The notes under the pieces: model-generated
What the model was told of the DNA's origin: nothing
Databases searched by the model: none
The model's input: the letters and a program-made list of their open reading frames with translations, nothing else
Origin: Chloroflexota bacterium
Lineage (GTDB): Bacteria > Desulfobacterota > Desulfuromonadia > Desulfuromonadales > Geopsychrobacteraceae
DNA length: 5,455 nucleotides
Assembly (NCBI GenBank): GCA_015222355.1
Contig: JADFVC010000334.1
Coordinates: forward strand, 1 to 5,455
Reading direction: 5' to 3'
Position numbers and translations under genes: made by a program
Shown: positions 1 to 5,455 of the stretch, piece after piece
Layout of the letters: every line of letters starts with the position of its first letter
How positions within the stretch are numbered: position 1 is the stretch's first letter

Positions 1-1653
1 AGCTTCCGCAACGATGCTTTTTGCCAGAGGATGATTGCTGCCGGACTCAAGTGCCGCAGCAAATTGTAAAAGTTGTTCTTCAAGACATGCGTCGAGACAG
101 ACCAGTTCAGAAACCGTAAAATCACCACTGGTCAATGTTCCGGTTTTGTCGAGCAATATTATCTGCAACTTGGAAATCTGTTCCAGAACTGAGGCTTGTT
201 TAAAAAGAATCCCACGCTCAAGCCCGACTGAACTGCCGACCATAATCGCCGTCGGGGTTGCCAGGCCAAGGGCACAGGGGCAGGCAATGACGACAACCGC
301 GATGGCCATCTGAAAAGCAAACAGAAAGCTGCTTGCAGCCAGCAGGTACCAGCTGAAAAATGTCACTAACGACAAGACGACAATTGTCGGAACAAAAAAA
401 TTGGAGACCCGGTCAGCTAACCGCTGAATCGGGGCCTTGTCGCCCTGGGCCTCTTCAACCAGACGGACAATCTGGGCCAGCACTGTCTGCTCACCAACCC
501 GGACAGCCTTAATCAAGAGCCGCCCGGAGCGATTGATGGTCGCACCAGTTACTTCCGCTCCTGCTGATTTGTCGACCGGAACAGCTTCACCCGTGATCAT
601 CGACTCATCAATCGCAGCTGAACCTTCAACCACCACGGCGTCCACCGGAATTTTTTCGCCGGCACGAACCAGTAACAGGTCACCGGGCTTGACCCGGCTC
701 GCCGGAATGTCCTCTTCTCTCCCGTCGACCAGCAAAACGGCATGATCCGCCTGCAATTTCAGCAGTTTCCTCAAGGCAGCGCCAGCCCGTCCCTTGGCTC
801 TGGACTCAAGCCATTTGCCAAAACGGATAAACAAAATCAACATGGCACTGGTTTCAAAAAAGACGGTTGCATCATCCCCAAGCATTCCGCTCAACGCCAG
901 GAGAGAATAGCCATAAGCGGCAGTGATACCAAGGGAAACCAGCAGATCCATATTGGCTGCCCGGTTCTTCAGCGATTTCCAGGCGCTTTGATAAAACCCC
1001 AAGCCGGCGGTAAACTGGACAAGAGACGCCAAAGCAGCATTGATCAATATTGTTCTCTCACCGAACACGGGGACAAACATCAACAACATGATCGGCAATG
1101 CTCCGGCCGCCGCTATCAGCACAAGCCGCAACTCTCGGGCAGCTTCATCCTCCTGATCGGGCATTTTATCAACCGGCCCTGCCTGAAAACCAGCCGCGGC
1201 GACTGCGGCATAAACATCCTCAGCAGAGACTAACTGCGGATCATGCTTGAGCTGACCAAAAACTCCCGCCAAATTGACAGTCACATCCTGCACCCCGTTC
1301 AAGGTGTTGAGTTTTTTTTCAATCGTTGTGGCGCAGGAAGCACAACTCATCCCGACAATTTTAAAGCGAAGCGGCTCTGAGGCCGCGGCTGATAGCGGAG
1401 GGTCTGAAACCGATTTTGAGGTGTCAGATTCCGCAGGCTTTTCCGTCCGATAACCAGCCGCTGCGAGAGCCTGACGGATCTCACCGAGGGGGTGCTGAAT
1501 TGGTTCAGAGAAGACGACCCTTGCCAGCTGTTCGGACAGGGAGACTTCAACATGCTCGACCGCAGCAAAGCCTTGAATAATACCGGTGACCTTGGCGACA
1601 CAGTTCGAACATTTCATGCCGTAGACCGGAATGTCAATGTGCTTCGTTTTCAT
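1..1653 (-). CDS. copA: Copper-translocating P1B-type ATPase, N-terminal 551 residues (3' end beyond window)
   Basis: The protein is an inner-membrane pump that uses ATP to export Cu(I) from the cytoplasm. Reading the minus strand from ATG at 1653 gives 551 codons with no stop before the window edge; the family is usually about 750-830 residues, so the end of the P-domain and the last two membrane helices are missing. Seen in order: HMA domain 1 (GMKCSNC, Cys15 and Cys18), HMA domain 2 (GMSCASC, Cys104 and Cys107), hydrophobic segments from about 175 to 280, actuator-domain TGE (354-356), the CPC metal site in a membrane helix (458-460), the phosphorylation motif DKTGT (502-506, Asp502 phosphorylated) and the nucleotide-domain HP pair (541-542). 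CPC with two CxxC HMA domains fits the Cu(I) subgroup; Ag(I) is also possible. The ATG overlaps the stop of the upstream gene as ATGA, and the ribosome site is weak, suggesting translational coupling. Another in-frame ATG lies 18 bases upstream (1671) but has no better ribosome site. Confidence 0.95.
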   Translation of the reverse strand, partial: MKTKHIDIPVYGMKCSNCVAKVTGIIQGFAAVEHVEVSLSEQLARVVFSEPIQHPLGEIRQALAAAGYRTEKPAESDTSKSVSDPPLSAAASEPLRFKIVGMSCASCATTIEKKLNTLNGVQDVTVNLAGVFGQLKHDPQLVSAEDVYAAVAAAGFQAGPVDKMPDQEDEAARELRLVLIAAAGALPIMLLMFVPVFGERTILINAALASLVQFTAGLGFYQSAWKSLKNRAANMDLLVSLGITAAYGYSLLALSGMLGDDATVFFETSAMLILFIRFGKWLESRAKGRAGAALRKLLKLQADHAVLLVDGREEDIPASRVKPGDLLLVRAGEKIPVDAVVVEGSAAIDESMITGEAVPVDKSAGAEVTGATINRSGRLLIKAVRVGEQTVLAQIVRLVEEAQGDKAPIQRLADRVSNFFVPTIVVLSLVTFFSWYLLAASSFLFAFQMAIAVVVIACPCALGLATPTAIMVGSSVGLERGILFKQASVLEQISKLQIILLDKTGTLTSGDFTVSELVCLDACLEEQLLQFAAALESGSNHPLAKSIVAEA

Positions 1654-2984
1654 ATGAAAGCCCAGAAGCATGAACAGTGGATAATATCGACCACCCCGTC
1701 TGCCAGTTCTTCCAACCCCTCGAGGACACCCCAAGGTGAACTGTCAACAGCGAGAACCGGAACCCGCAGTTTTTCGGCAAGATCAGTCAGGGTCAGGTCA
1801 TCTAACAACAATTCCTCTCCCTCTTTAAATATGACATCGGGAAGCAACACCCCTTGGCCAAGATCCTGCCCTTGCAACTGCTGCAACAGGTCGGCTCCCG
1901 TCAATAAACCGGTCACCGTGACATCCGTACCAAAGAAACTGTTTTCAATCGGCAAAACGGTCAATTTTACACCCGTACGCACTGTCAGGCGTTCGGCAAA
2001 ATCTCTTAGCTCAGCAACGAAAGAATGACCGGTTACGAGACAAACATGCGCTAACTCAAGAGGATCAGCTTCAAGCAAGACTTCCTGAGTCTGCTGCCGA
2101 AACCGGGCGATCAACCCAACACCGTTTTCTATCTGGAAAAGATCTTCGTAGTCTGACAATTCAGGCAACTCACTCTCTGCCTGTAGATAAATTTCGTCAG
2201 CGGCAAAGACAAAGCGACTGCCCCGATCTCGCAAGAAAGATTCCTGGCAGGAATGAATCAGCCGTAAGGTTTCGACCGCCTCGCTGATGTTCAATTTACG
2301 CAATTGCGGCAAATGCGCACGATGCCGCGTCAGCCCGACCGGAACGACTGCCAAAGAGCGAACGTGCGGATAGAATTCGACGAGCTCAGCGATCGATCGT
2401 TGTAAAGCTTTTCCATCATTAATCCCGGGACAAAGGACAATCTGACAATGCAATTCGATGCCGTTTTCTGTCAGACGTCGGATGAGCGGCAGGATTGGCG
2501 GAACTTGGCAACCAAGCAGGCGTTCGCGCAACTGGTCATCCGTGGCATGGACGGAAACATAAAGGGGCGACAATTGCTGGTCAATAATCCGCTGATAATC
2601 GGTTTCGAGGAGGTTACTCAGGGTGATGTAAGAGCCGTAAAGGTAAGAGAAACGATAATCTTCATCCTTGATGTAGAGAGAGCGTCGGAGACCTTTTGGC
2701 AACTGGTGGATGAAACAGAAAATACAGTGATTGTCACACTGTTTGGGATTTGGATGCTCTAGTTGCAGGCCAAGATCGGCATGGGCCTCCTTGGTAATTT
2801 CCAGCTCCCAGATCTCCCCATCCTGATGCAGAACATCCAGCAACAGATATTCCTCTTCGACTGATCGGTGATAGTCGATCAAGTCATGAATCTGAGCGTG
2901 GTTGATGGAAACCAGCTGATCCCCGGCATCCAAACCCAGTTCAGCGGCATAACTTCCCGGTTCTACTGACTCAATCCGCAGCAC
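1650..2984 (-). CDS. PDZ / radical SAM / DUF512 protein of unknown function
   Basis: A 444-residue protein of the DUF512 family (some members are named putative FeS-containing oxidoreductase); the reaction and substrate are not known. Residues 1-65 form a PDZ-like domain (GSYAAELGLDAGDQLVSING-like loop). A CxxxCxxC cluster follows (Cys83, Cys87, Cys90 in CDNHCIFC), the typical ligand set for a [4Fe-4S] radical SAM centre, with the family segments FIHQLPKGLR (91-100) and YLYGSYITLSN (115-125) behind it. A core segment HCQIVLCPGIND (179-190) and a DUF512 half (about 210-440) with FVFAADEIYL (258-267), VTGHSF (317-322) and GTDVTVTGLLTG (352-363) complete the architecture. The start is GTG: an in-frame TGA lies directly before it and a GGAG site sits 7 bases upstream. 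The C-terminus ends in a Cys-x-Cys pair (437, 439) and its TGA overlaps the ATG of the copper ATPase. It is the first gene after an extended -10 promoter. Cytosolic: no signal peptide or membrane segment is visible. Confidence 0.93.
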   Translation of the reverse strand: MLRIESVEPGSYAAELGLDAGDQLVSINHAQIHDLIDYHRSVEEEYLLLDVLHQDGEIWELEITKEAHADLGLQLEHPNPKQCDNHCIFCFIHQLPKGLRRSLYIKDEDYRFSYLYGSYITLSNLLETDYQRIIDQQLSPLYVSVHATDDQLRERLLGCQVPPILPLIRRLTENGIELHCQIVLCPGINDGKALQRSIAELVEFYPHVRSLAVVPVGLTRHRAHLPQLRKLNISEAVETLRLIHSCQESFLRDRGSRFVFAADEIYLQAESELPELSDYEDLFQIENGVGLIARFRQQTQEVLLEADPLELAHVCLVTGHSFVAELRDFAERLTVRTGVKLTVLPIENSFFGTDVTVTGLLTGADLLQQLQGQDLGQGVLLPDVIFKEGEELLLDDLTLTDLAEKLRVPVLAVDSSPWGVLEGLEELADGVVDIIHCSCFWAFI

Positions 2985-2991
2985 TCAAGTT

Positions 2992-2995
2992 CTCC
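2992..2995 (-). promoter_or_regulatory. Ribosome binding site of the DUF512 gene
   Basis: The minus strand reads GGAG, with 7 bases before a GTG codon. Since an in-frame TGA immediately precedes that GTG and no ATG lies nearby in frame, this site decides the GTG start. Confidence 0.8.
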
Positions 2996-3016
2996 AAAGG
3001 CTTTATCGTCAGTGTC

Positions 3017-3047
3017 ATTATAGCATTGGCGAAGCCGCACAAGACAA
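3017..3047 (-). promoter_or_regulatory. Extended -10 sigma-70 promoter for the DUF512-copA unit
   Basis: The minus strand carries a perfect TATAAT (3022-3017) preceded by TGC, giving the extended -10 motif TGnTATAAT. The best -35-like hexamer is TTGTCT (3047-3042; 4 of 6 matches to TTGACA), but at a long 19-base spacing; an extended -10 element can work without a good -35. The expected transcript start is near 3010, leaving a leader of about 25 bases before the GTG. It sits directly after the hfq terminator, which supports an independent transcription unit. No copper-regulator operator is recognisable. Sequence match only. Confidence 0.75.
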
Positions 3048-3057
3048 GAGACCCGAC

Positions 3058-3095
3058 AAAAAAAACAGGGACAGCACCTCTGGCACTGCCCCTGT
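3058..3095 (-). terminator. Rho-independent terminator after hfq
   Basis: On the minus strand a hairpin at 3095-3065 has arms of 14 pairs (11 Watson-Crick and 3 G-U by my alignment: ACAGGGGCAGTGCC with GGTGCTGTCCCTGT) around an AGA loop, followed by a run of eight T (3065-3058). It begins 29 bases after the hfq stop and ends the mutL-miaA-hfq unit. On the plus strand no T run follows, so it should act in one direction only. The flanks CCGACA and TGTCGG could also pair and extend the stem. Confidence 0.9.
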
Positions 3096-3124
3096 CTGTT
3101 GTCGTGTCGGTTTCTTCTCAGCGT

Positions 3125-3358
3125 TTAATCACGCCCGCCATGCAGGCGAAAGGTGCCGTCCGCAGAAGTAATTGTGCTGATCGCGTGTTTGTAGATCAGG
3201 ATGTCGCCACCACTTTCTGCAAGCACACAAAAGCTGTCAAACGACTTGATGTAACCTTCAAGGTTATCTCCGGACATCATAACAATATTGACCTTGATCC
3301 GCTCCTTGCGAGCCTGGTTCAGGTACTGATCCTGAATATTAAAAGGTGATTTCGGCAT
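3125..3358 (-). CDS. hfq: RNA chaperone Hfq
   Basis: Hfq forms a ring-shaped hexamer that pairs small RNAs with mRNAs in the cytoplasm. The 77-residue product has the Sm1 region (about 21-50) and the Sm2 signature YKHAIS (56-61). Proximal-face and rim residues match E. coli: Gln9, Asp10, Phe43, Lys57 and His58 correspond to Q8, D9, F42, K56 and H57, and a basic rim patch R17-K18-x-R20 is present. Distal-face positions differ: E. coli Y25 is Val26, K31 is Asn32 and Q33 is Glu34. The C-terminal tail after the Sm core is short (about 14 residues), unlike the long acidic tail of the 102-residue E. coli protein. I chose ATG at 3358 because AAGGAG lies 5 bases upstream; an in-frame GTG at 3364 overlaps that site and is too close to use. 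It is the last gene of the mutL-miaA-hfq cluster, followed by a strong terminator. Confidence 0.95.
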   Translation of the reverse strand: MPKSPFNIQDQYLNQARKERIKVNIVMMSGDNLEGYIKSFDSFCVLAESGGDILIYKHAISTITSADGTFRLHGGRD

Positions 3359-3363
3359 ATCCA

Positions 3364-3369
3364 CTCCTT
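3364..3369 (-). promoter_or_regulatory. Ribosome binding site of hfq, overlapping the miaA stop
   Basis: The minus strand reads AAGGAG, 5 bases before ATG at 3358. Its first two bases are part of the miaA TAA stop codon, so ribosomes finishing miaA end on the hfq site. The site fixes the hfq start at ATG and not at the upstream in-frame GTG. Confidence 0.85.
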
Positions 3370-4294
3370 ATCGACAAAAAAACTCCTCAATAGATTTTAA
3401 CACTCTACCAGACTCGGTTGAGGAATCAACCCAAATTATTTCGGGATCTTTCCTGAACCAGGTCAGTTGACGTTTTGCATATTGGCGCGTATAGAGAGAA
3501 ATTTCCTCCTGCATTTTTGCTAATCCGTCCGGGCGATCCAGGTGGCGCAAAACTTCACGATAACCAAGAGTCTGCAAAGATTTTAACTGTGGAGAATAGC
3601 GCTGTAGCAACCCGCGAACCTCATCAACCAACCCATCTTTGAGCATCTGCCCTGCACGCTTTTCAATCCGCTGAAAAAGGTCGGCTCGATCCAGTAAAGG
3701 AGCAAATTTCAACACCCGGTAGAGCTGGTCAGCAAAGCCGTGTTCAGCCTGAAATTCTGCCATGGTCCGGCCGCTCAAACGGTAAACTTCCAGCGCCCGA
3801 ACAACACGGACAGTATTATTCGGATGAATGGCGGCTGCCGAAACGGGATCGATGCACTGAAGTTCCCGGTGCAGGCTGCCCTTCCCTGCCGCCCTTTCCT
3901 GTTGATGCAGTTCTTCACGTAACTGCGGATCAGCAGAAGGCAGTTCTGCCAAGCCACCCAGCAGGGCACGAATATAGAGACCCGTACCGCCAACCAGACA
4001 GGGGAAGTGACCACGCTCAATAATCTGAGAAATCAGTGGACGGGCGATATCGACAAAGTCAGCAACAGAAAATTCATCGTCCGGATCAACCAGGTCAATC
4101 ATGTGATGTGGAACGGCCTCCCGTTCTGCAGCTGTCGCCTTGGCAGTCCCGATATCCATCTGGCGATAGACTTGACGAGAGTCTGCCGAGATAATTTCTA
4201 CAGGGAAATAACGAGCGACCTGCAGAGCCCAACCGGTTTTACCCGAGGCAGTCGGCCCACAGATCACCAACAGGGGTTGTTTTCGACCAGTCAT
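3368..4294 (-). CDS. miaA: tRNA dimethylallyltransferase
   Basis: MiaA transfers the dimethylallyl group from dimethylallyl diphosphate to N6 of A37 in tRNAs that read codons starting with U, the first step towards ms2i6A. The protein is 308 residues, close to the 316 of E. coli. Seen: the P-loop GPTASGKT (13-20), the SADSRQVY segment (36-43; Asp38 is the usual catalytic aspartate), DIGTAK (47-52), PHHMID (62-67), GGTGLY (102-107) and the C-terminal TRQYAKRQLTWFR block (269-281), all in family order. The gene starts 10 bases after the mutL stop and ends 9 bases before hfq, so it is co-transcribed with both. The nearest good ribosome site, GGAGG at 4311-4315, is 16 bases from the ATG, which is long; no better in-frame start is visible and the N-terminus aligns well as it stands. 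A run of seven T near the 3' end encodes the Phe-Phe-Cys tail. Confidence 0.96.
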   Translation of the reverse strand: MTGRKQPLLVICGPTASGKTGWALQVARYFPVEIISADSRQVYRQMDIGTAKATAAEREAVPHHMIDLVDPDDEFSVADFVDIARPLISQIIERGHFPCLVGGTGLYIRALLGGLAELPSADPQLREELHQQERAAGKGSLHRELQCIDPVSAAAIHPNNTVRVVRALEVYRLSGRTMAEFQAEHGFADQLYRVLKFAPLLDRADLFQRIEKRAGQMLKDGLVDEVRGLLQRYSPQLKSLQTLGYREVLRHLDRPDGLAKMQEEISLYTRQYAKRQLTWFRKDPEIIWVDSSTESGRVLKSIEEFFCR

Positions 4295-4304
4295 ACCGCT
4301 ACGG

Positions 4305-5455
4305 CTACTGCCTCCGGAAAAGACGTTCGATTTCAGTCAAGGACAAACGTTGCATAACCGGGCGGCCATGCGGACAGTTGGCTCTGAAGTCGACCTGGTC
4401 AAGTTCAAGCAACAATGCCTTGATCTCTTCCCTGGTCAAGGCTTGATTCGCTCTTATCACACCGTGACAAGCCAGCAGAATCAGGATCTCGTCGAGAGAG
4501 TTCTGGAGTTGTCCGGCCCGGCCGATTTTCTCCAATTCGAGAGCCACATCGATCACAAGCTTGCCGACGTCATGGTGACTGAGAAGCTGCGGAACAGACT
4601 TCAAGGCAAAAGATTTGCCCCCAAAGGGTTCAACCTCAAAACCAAGTTTTTCAAGTTCCGGGAGATTTTCACTCAAGGCTGTCGCACTGCGGAAATCAAG
4701 CTCAAGTATTTCCGGGAAAAGCAGGGCTTGCCCGGGAATGCGGCCGACCTCGTAAGAACGGCGCAGTTTCTCAAAACCGATGCGTTCATGTGCAGCGTGT
4801 TGATCGATCAGGATTAAATCATCGCCATCCTGACAGAGCAGATAGCTCTGATGATACTGACCAAGAATCTGCAGCGTGCTGAAGAATCCTCCGGTATCAA
4901 CAGAAGGGAGTGATAATTGCTCCGAAAATGAAAAACTATTATTACCTGCAGAGGCTATCTCTTTTGAAAGGGCAACGGGCGGTTGCTTCGATTCAGGTCG
5001 GACAACCTGCTGTGATTGTATCCGGTAACGCGGATCAGTCTCTTTAATCGTTCCCACCGGACTTTTCACTGACGCCGGGTAAGTTTCTCGTCGAACAGTG
5101 TCTTCCGTCTCCTCCGCTGATTTTTCAACCCAGTCTGCCGGTCGCAGTGCCTGTTGCAAACTGTCGGCGATAAAATCATGGACCAGTGCCTGTTCGCGAA
5201 AACGGACTTCGTGTTTGGTGGGGTGTACATTGACATCCACCTGAGCCGGATCAATCTGCAGAAACAGGACAACAACCGGGTAACGCCCCTTCATCAACAG
5301 ATGACGATAACCTTGCATCACCGCATGTTGAACAACCCGATCACGAATGTAACGTCCGTTGATAAATGTATAGATGTGGCTGGTCGAGGAACGATTTAAT
5401 TGTGGCTGCGAGATCAGGCCAGTGATTCGCAAATCCGCACCGGCCTGTTGATCAA
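4305..5455 (-). CDS. mutL: DNA mismatch repair protein MutL, endonuclease type, C-terminal 382 residues (5' end beyond window)
   Basis: MutL links MutS mismatch recognition to strand nicking. The open frame runs to the window edge (first whole codon GAT at 5453), so the N-terminal ATPase (GHKL) part is missing; a TTG at 5432 is an internal Leu codon, not a start. Counting from 5453: transducer domain with FINGR (30-34) and VNVHPTKHEVRF, whose Lys80 matches the conserved lysine that contacts ATP; a variable linker (about 105-185); then the dimerisation/nuclease domain with DQHAAHERIGFE (217-228), which fits DQHA-x2-E-x4-E. QALLFP (242-247) fits the sliding-clamp-binding QxLLxP motif. ACHGVIRANQ (328-337) and CPHGRP (360-365) supply further metal ligands, and the protein ends FRRQ. 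This set is found in MutL proteins that nick DNA themselves and is absent in E. coli MutL, which uses MutH. The gene heads the visible part of the mutL-miaA-hfq cluster. Confidence 0.96.
   Translation of the reverse strand, partial: DQQAGADLRITGLISQPQLNRSSTSHIYTFINGRYIRDRVVQHAVMQGYRHLLMKGRYPVVVLFLQIDPAQVDVNVHPTKHEVRFREQALVHDFIADSLQQALRPADWVEKSAEETEDTVRRETYPASVKSPVGTIKETDPRYRIQSQQVVRPESKQPPVALSKEIASAGNNSFSFSEQLSLPSVDTGGFFSTLQILGQYHQSYLLCQDGDDLILIDQHAAHERIGFEKLRRSYEVGRIPGQALLFPEILELDFRSATALSENLPELEKLGFEVEPFGGKSFALKSVPQLLSHHDVGKLVIDVALELEKIGRAGQLQNSLDEILILLACHGVIRANQALTREEIKALLLELDQVDFRANCPHGRPVMQRLSLTEIERLFRRQ
4311..4315 (-). promoter_or_regulatory. Candidate ribosome binding site of miaA inside the end of mutL
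   Basis: GGAGG on the minus strand lies in the penultimate codons of mutL, 16 bases before the miaA ATG. The distance is longer than the usual 5-9 bases, so either it works poorly, or miaA is translated mainly by ribosomes that have just finished mutL, 10 bases upstream. Confidence 0.35.

Noticed and set aside
437..1233. Two consecutive plus-strand open frames (437-745 and 742-1233)
   Set aside because: They lie entirely antisense to the copA frame, whose product has a full run of conserved P-type ATPase motifs. Their translations are low-complexity, Ser/Thr- or Gln-rich, with no recognisable domain.
1492..2028. 178-codon plus-strand open frame across the copA-DUF512 junction
   Set aside because: It is antisense to two well-supported genes, its product is Ser/Arg/Asn-rich with no family features, and it has no convincing ribosome site.
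3362..3364. GTG as the hfq start, adding two residues
   Set aside because: It overlaps the AAGGAG site; the ATG six bases later has ideal spacing and gives the usual MPK-type Hfq N-terminus.
3370..3390. Run of seven T near the end of miaA as a terminator tail or programmed frameshift site
   Set aside because: No hairpin precedes it, and it encodes a plausible Phe-Phe-Cys-Arg end just before the stop. A shift there would change only the last few residues.
3380..3425. Possible internal hfq promoter (TAAAAT near the end of miaA)
   Set aside because: No -35-like hexamer at acceptable spacing. In E. coli hfq has promoters within miaA, but the sequence here does not support one by eye.
3410..3440. 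Small inverted repeat GGTTGA-GGAA-TCAACC within miaA
   Set aside because: Six-base arms inside coding sequence, no T run and no operator-like context; this is expected by chance.
4350..4817. 155-codon plus-strand open frame inside mutL
   Set aside because: It is antisense to the conserved MutL nuclease domain; the open frame follows from mutL codon use and shows no domain of its own.
5430..5432. TTG as a possible mutL start
   Set aside because: The frame stays open to the window edge and the residues before the TTG continue MutL-like sequence; it is an internal Leu codon in the transducer domain.

Overview
The window holds five genes, all read from the minus strand, so in transcription order the layout runs from high to low coordinates: mutL (5' end cut off by the right edge), miaA, hfq, a terminator, a promoter, a radical SAM/DUF512 gene, and a copA-type copper P-type ATPase (3' end cut off by the left edge). 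There is no gene-free stretch above 300 bases; the only real intergenic region is 2985-3124 (140 bases), which holds the terminator and the promoter. I see no tRNA, rRNA, CRISPR array, insertion sequence or attachment site.

Right half (3058-5455): mutL-miaA-hfq is packed as an operon, with gaps of 10 bases (mutL-miaA) and 9 bases (miaA-hfq), and it ends in a strong intrinsic terminator just after hfq. This gene order is a familiar proteobacterial arrangement; in enterobacteria hflX usually follows hfq, whereas here transcription stops. MutL is of the endonuclease type (DQHA-x2-E-x4-E motif plus a clamp-binding-like QxLLxP motif), which points to methyl-independent mismatch repair without MutH. 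MiaA prenylates A37 of tRNAs reading UNN codons. Hfq is the sRNA chaperone; its proximal-face residues are intact, but its distal face differs from the E. coli protein.

Left half (1-3057): a perfect extended -10 promoter (TGCTATAAT) lies between the terminator and a GTG-started gene for a PDZ + radical SAM + DUF512 protein of unknown function. Its TGA stop overlaps the ATG of the copper ATPase (ATGA), so the two are probably one transcription unit with coupled translation. The ATPase has two N-terminal heavy-metal-associated domains (CSNC and CASC), the CPC ion-binding motif and the DKTGT phosphorylation motif.

Organism: roughly balanced base composition, a mutL-miaA-hfq cluster, an endonuclease MutL and a short Hfq suggest a Gram-negative bacterium of the delta-proteobacterial type (Desulfuromonas/Geobacter/Pelobacter-like). 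That placement is an inference from gene content and protein style, not a computed result. Most of the window is ordinary chromosomal housekeeping DNA. The points most worth a second look are the coupled DUF512-copA pair, the divergent Hfq distal face, and the palindrome used as the hfq terminator.
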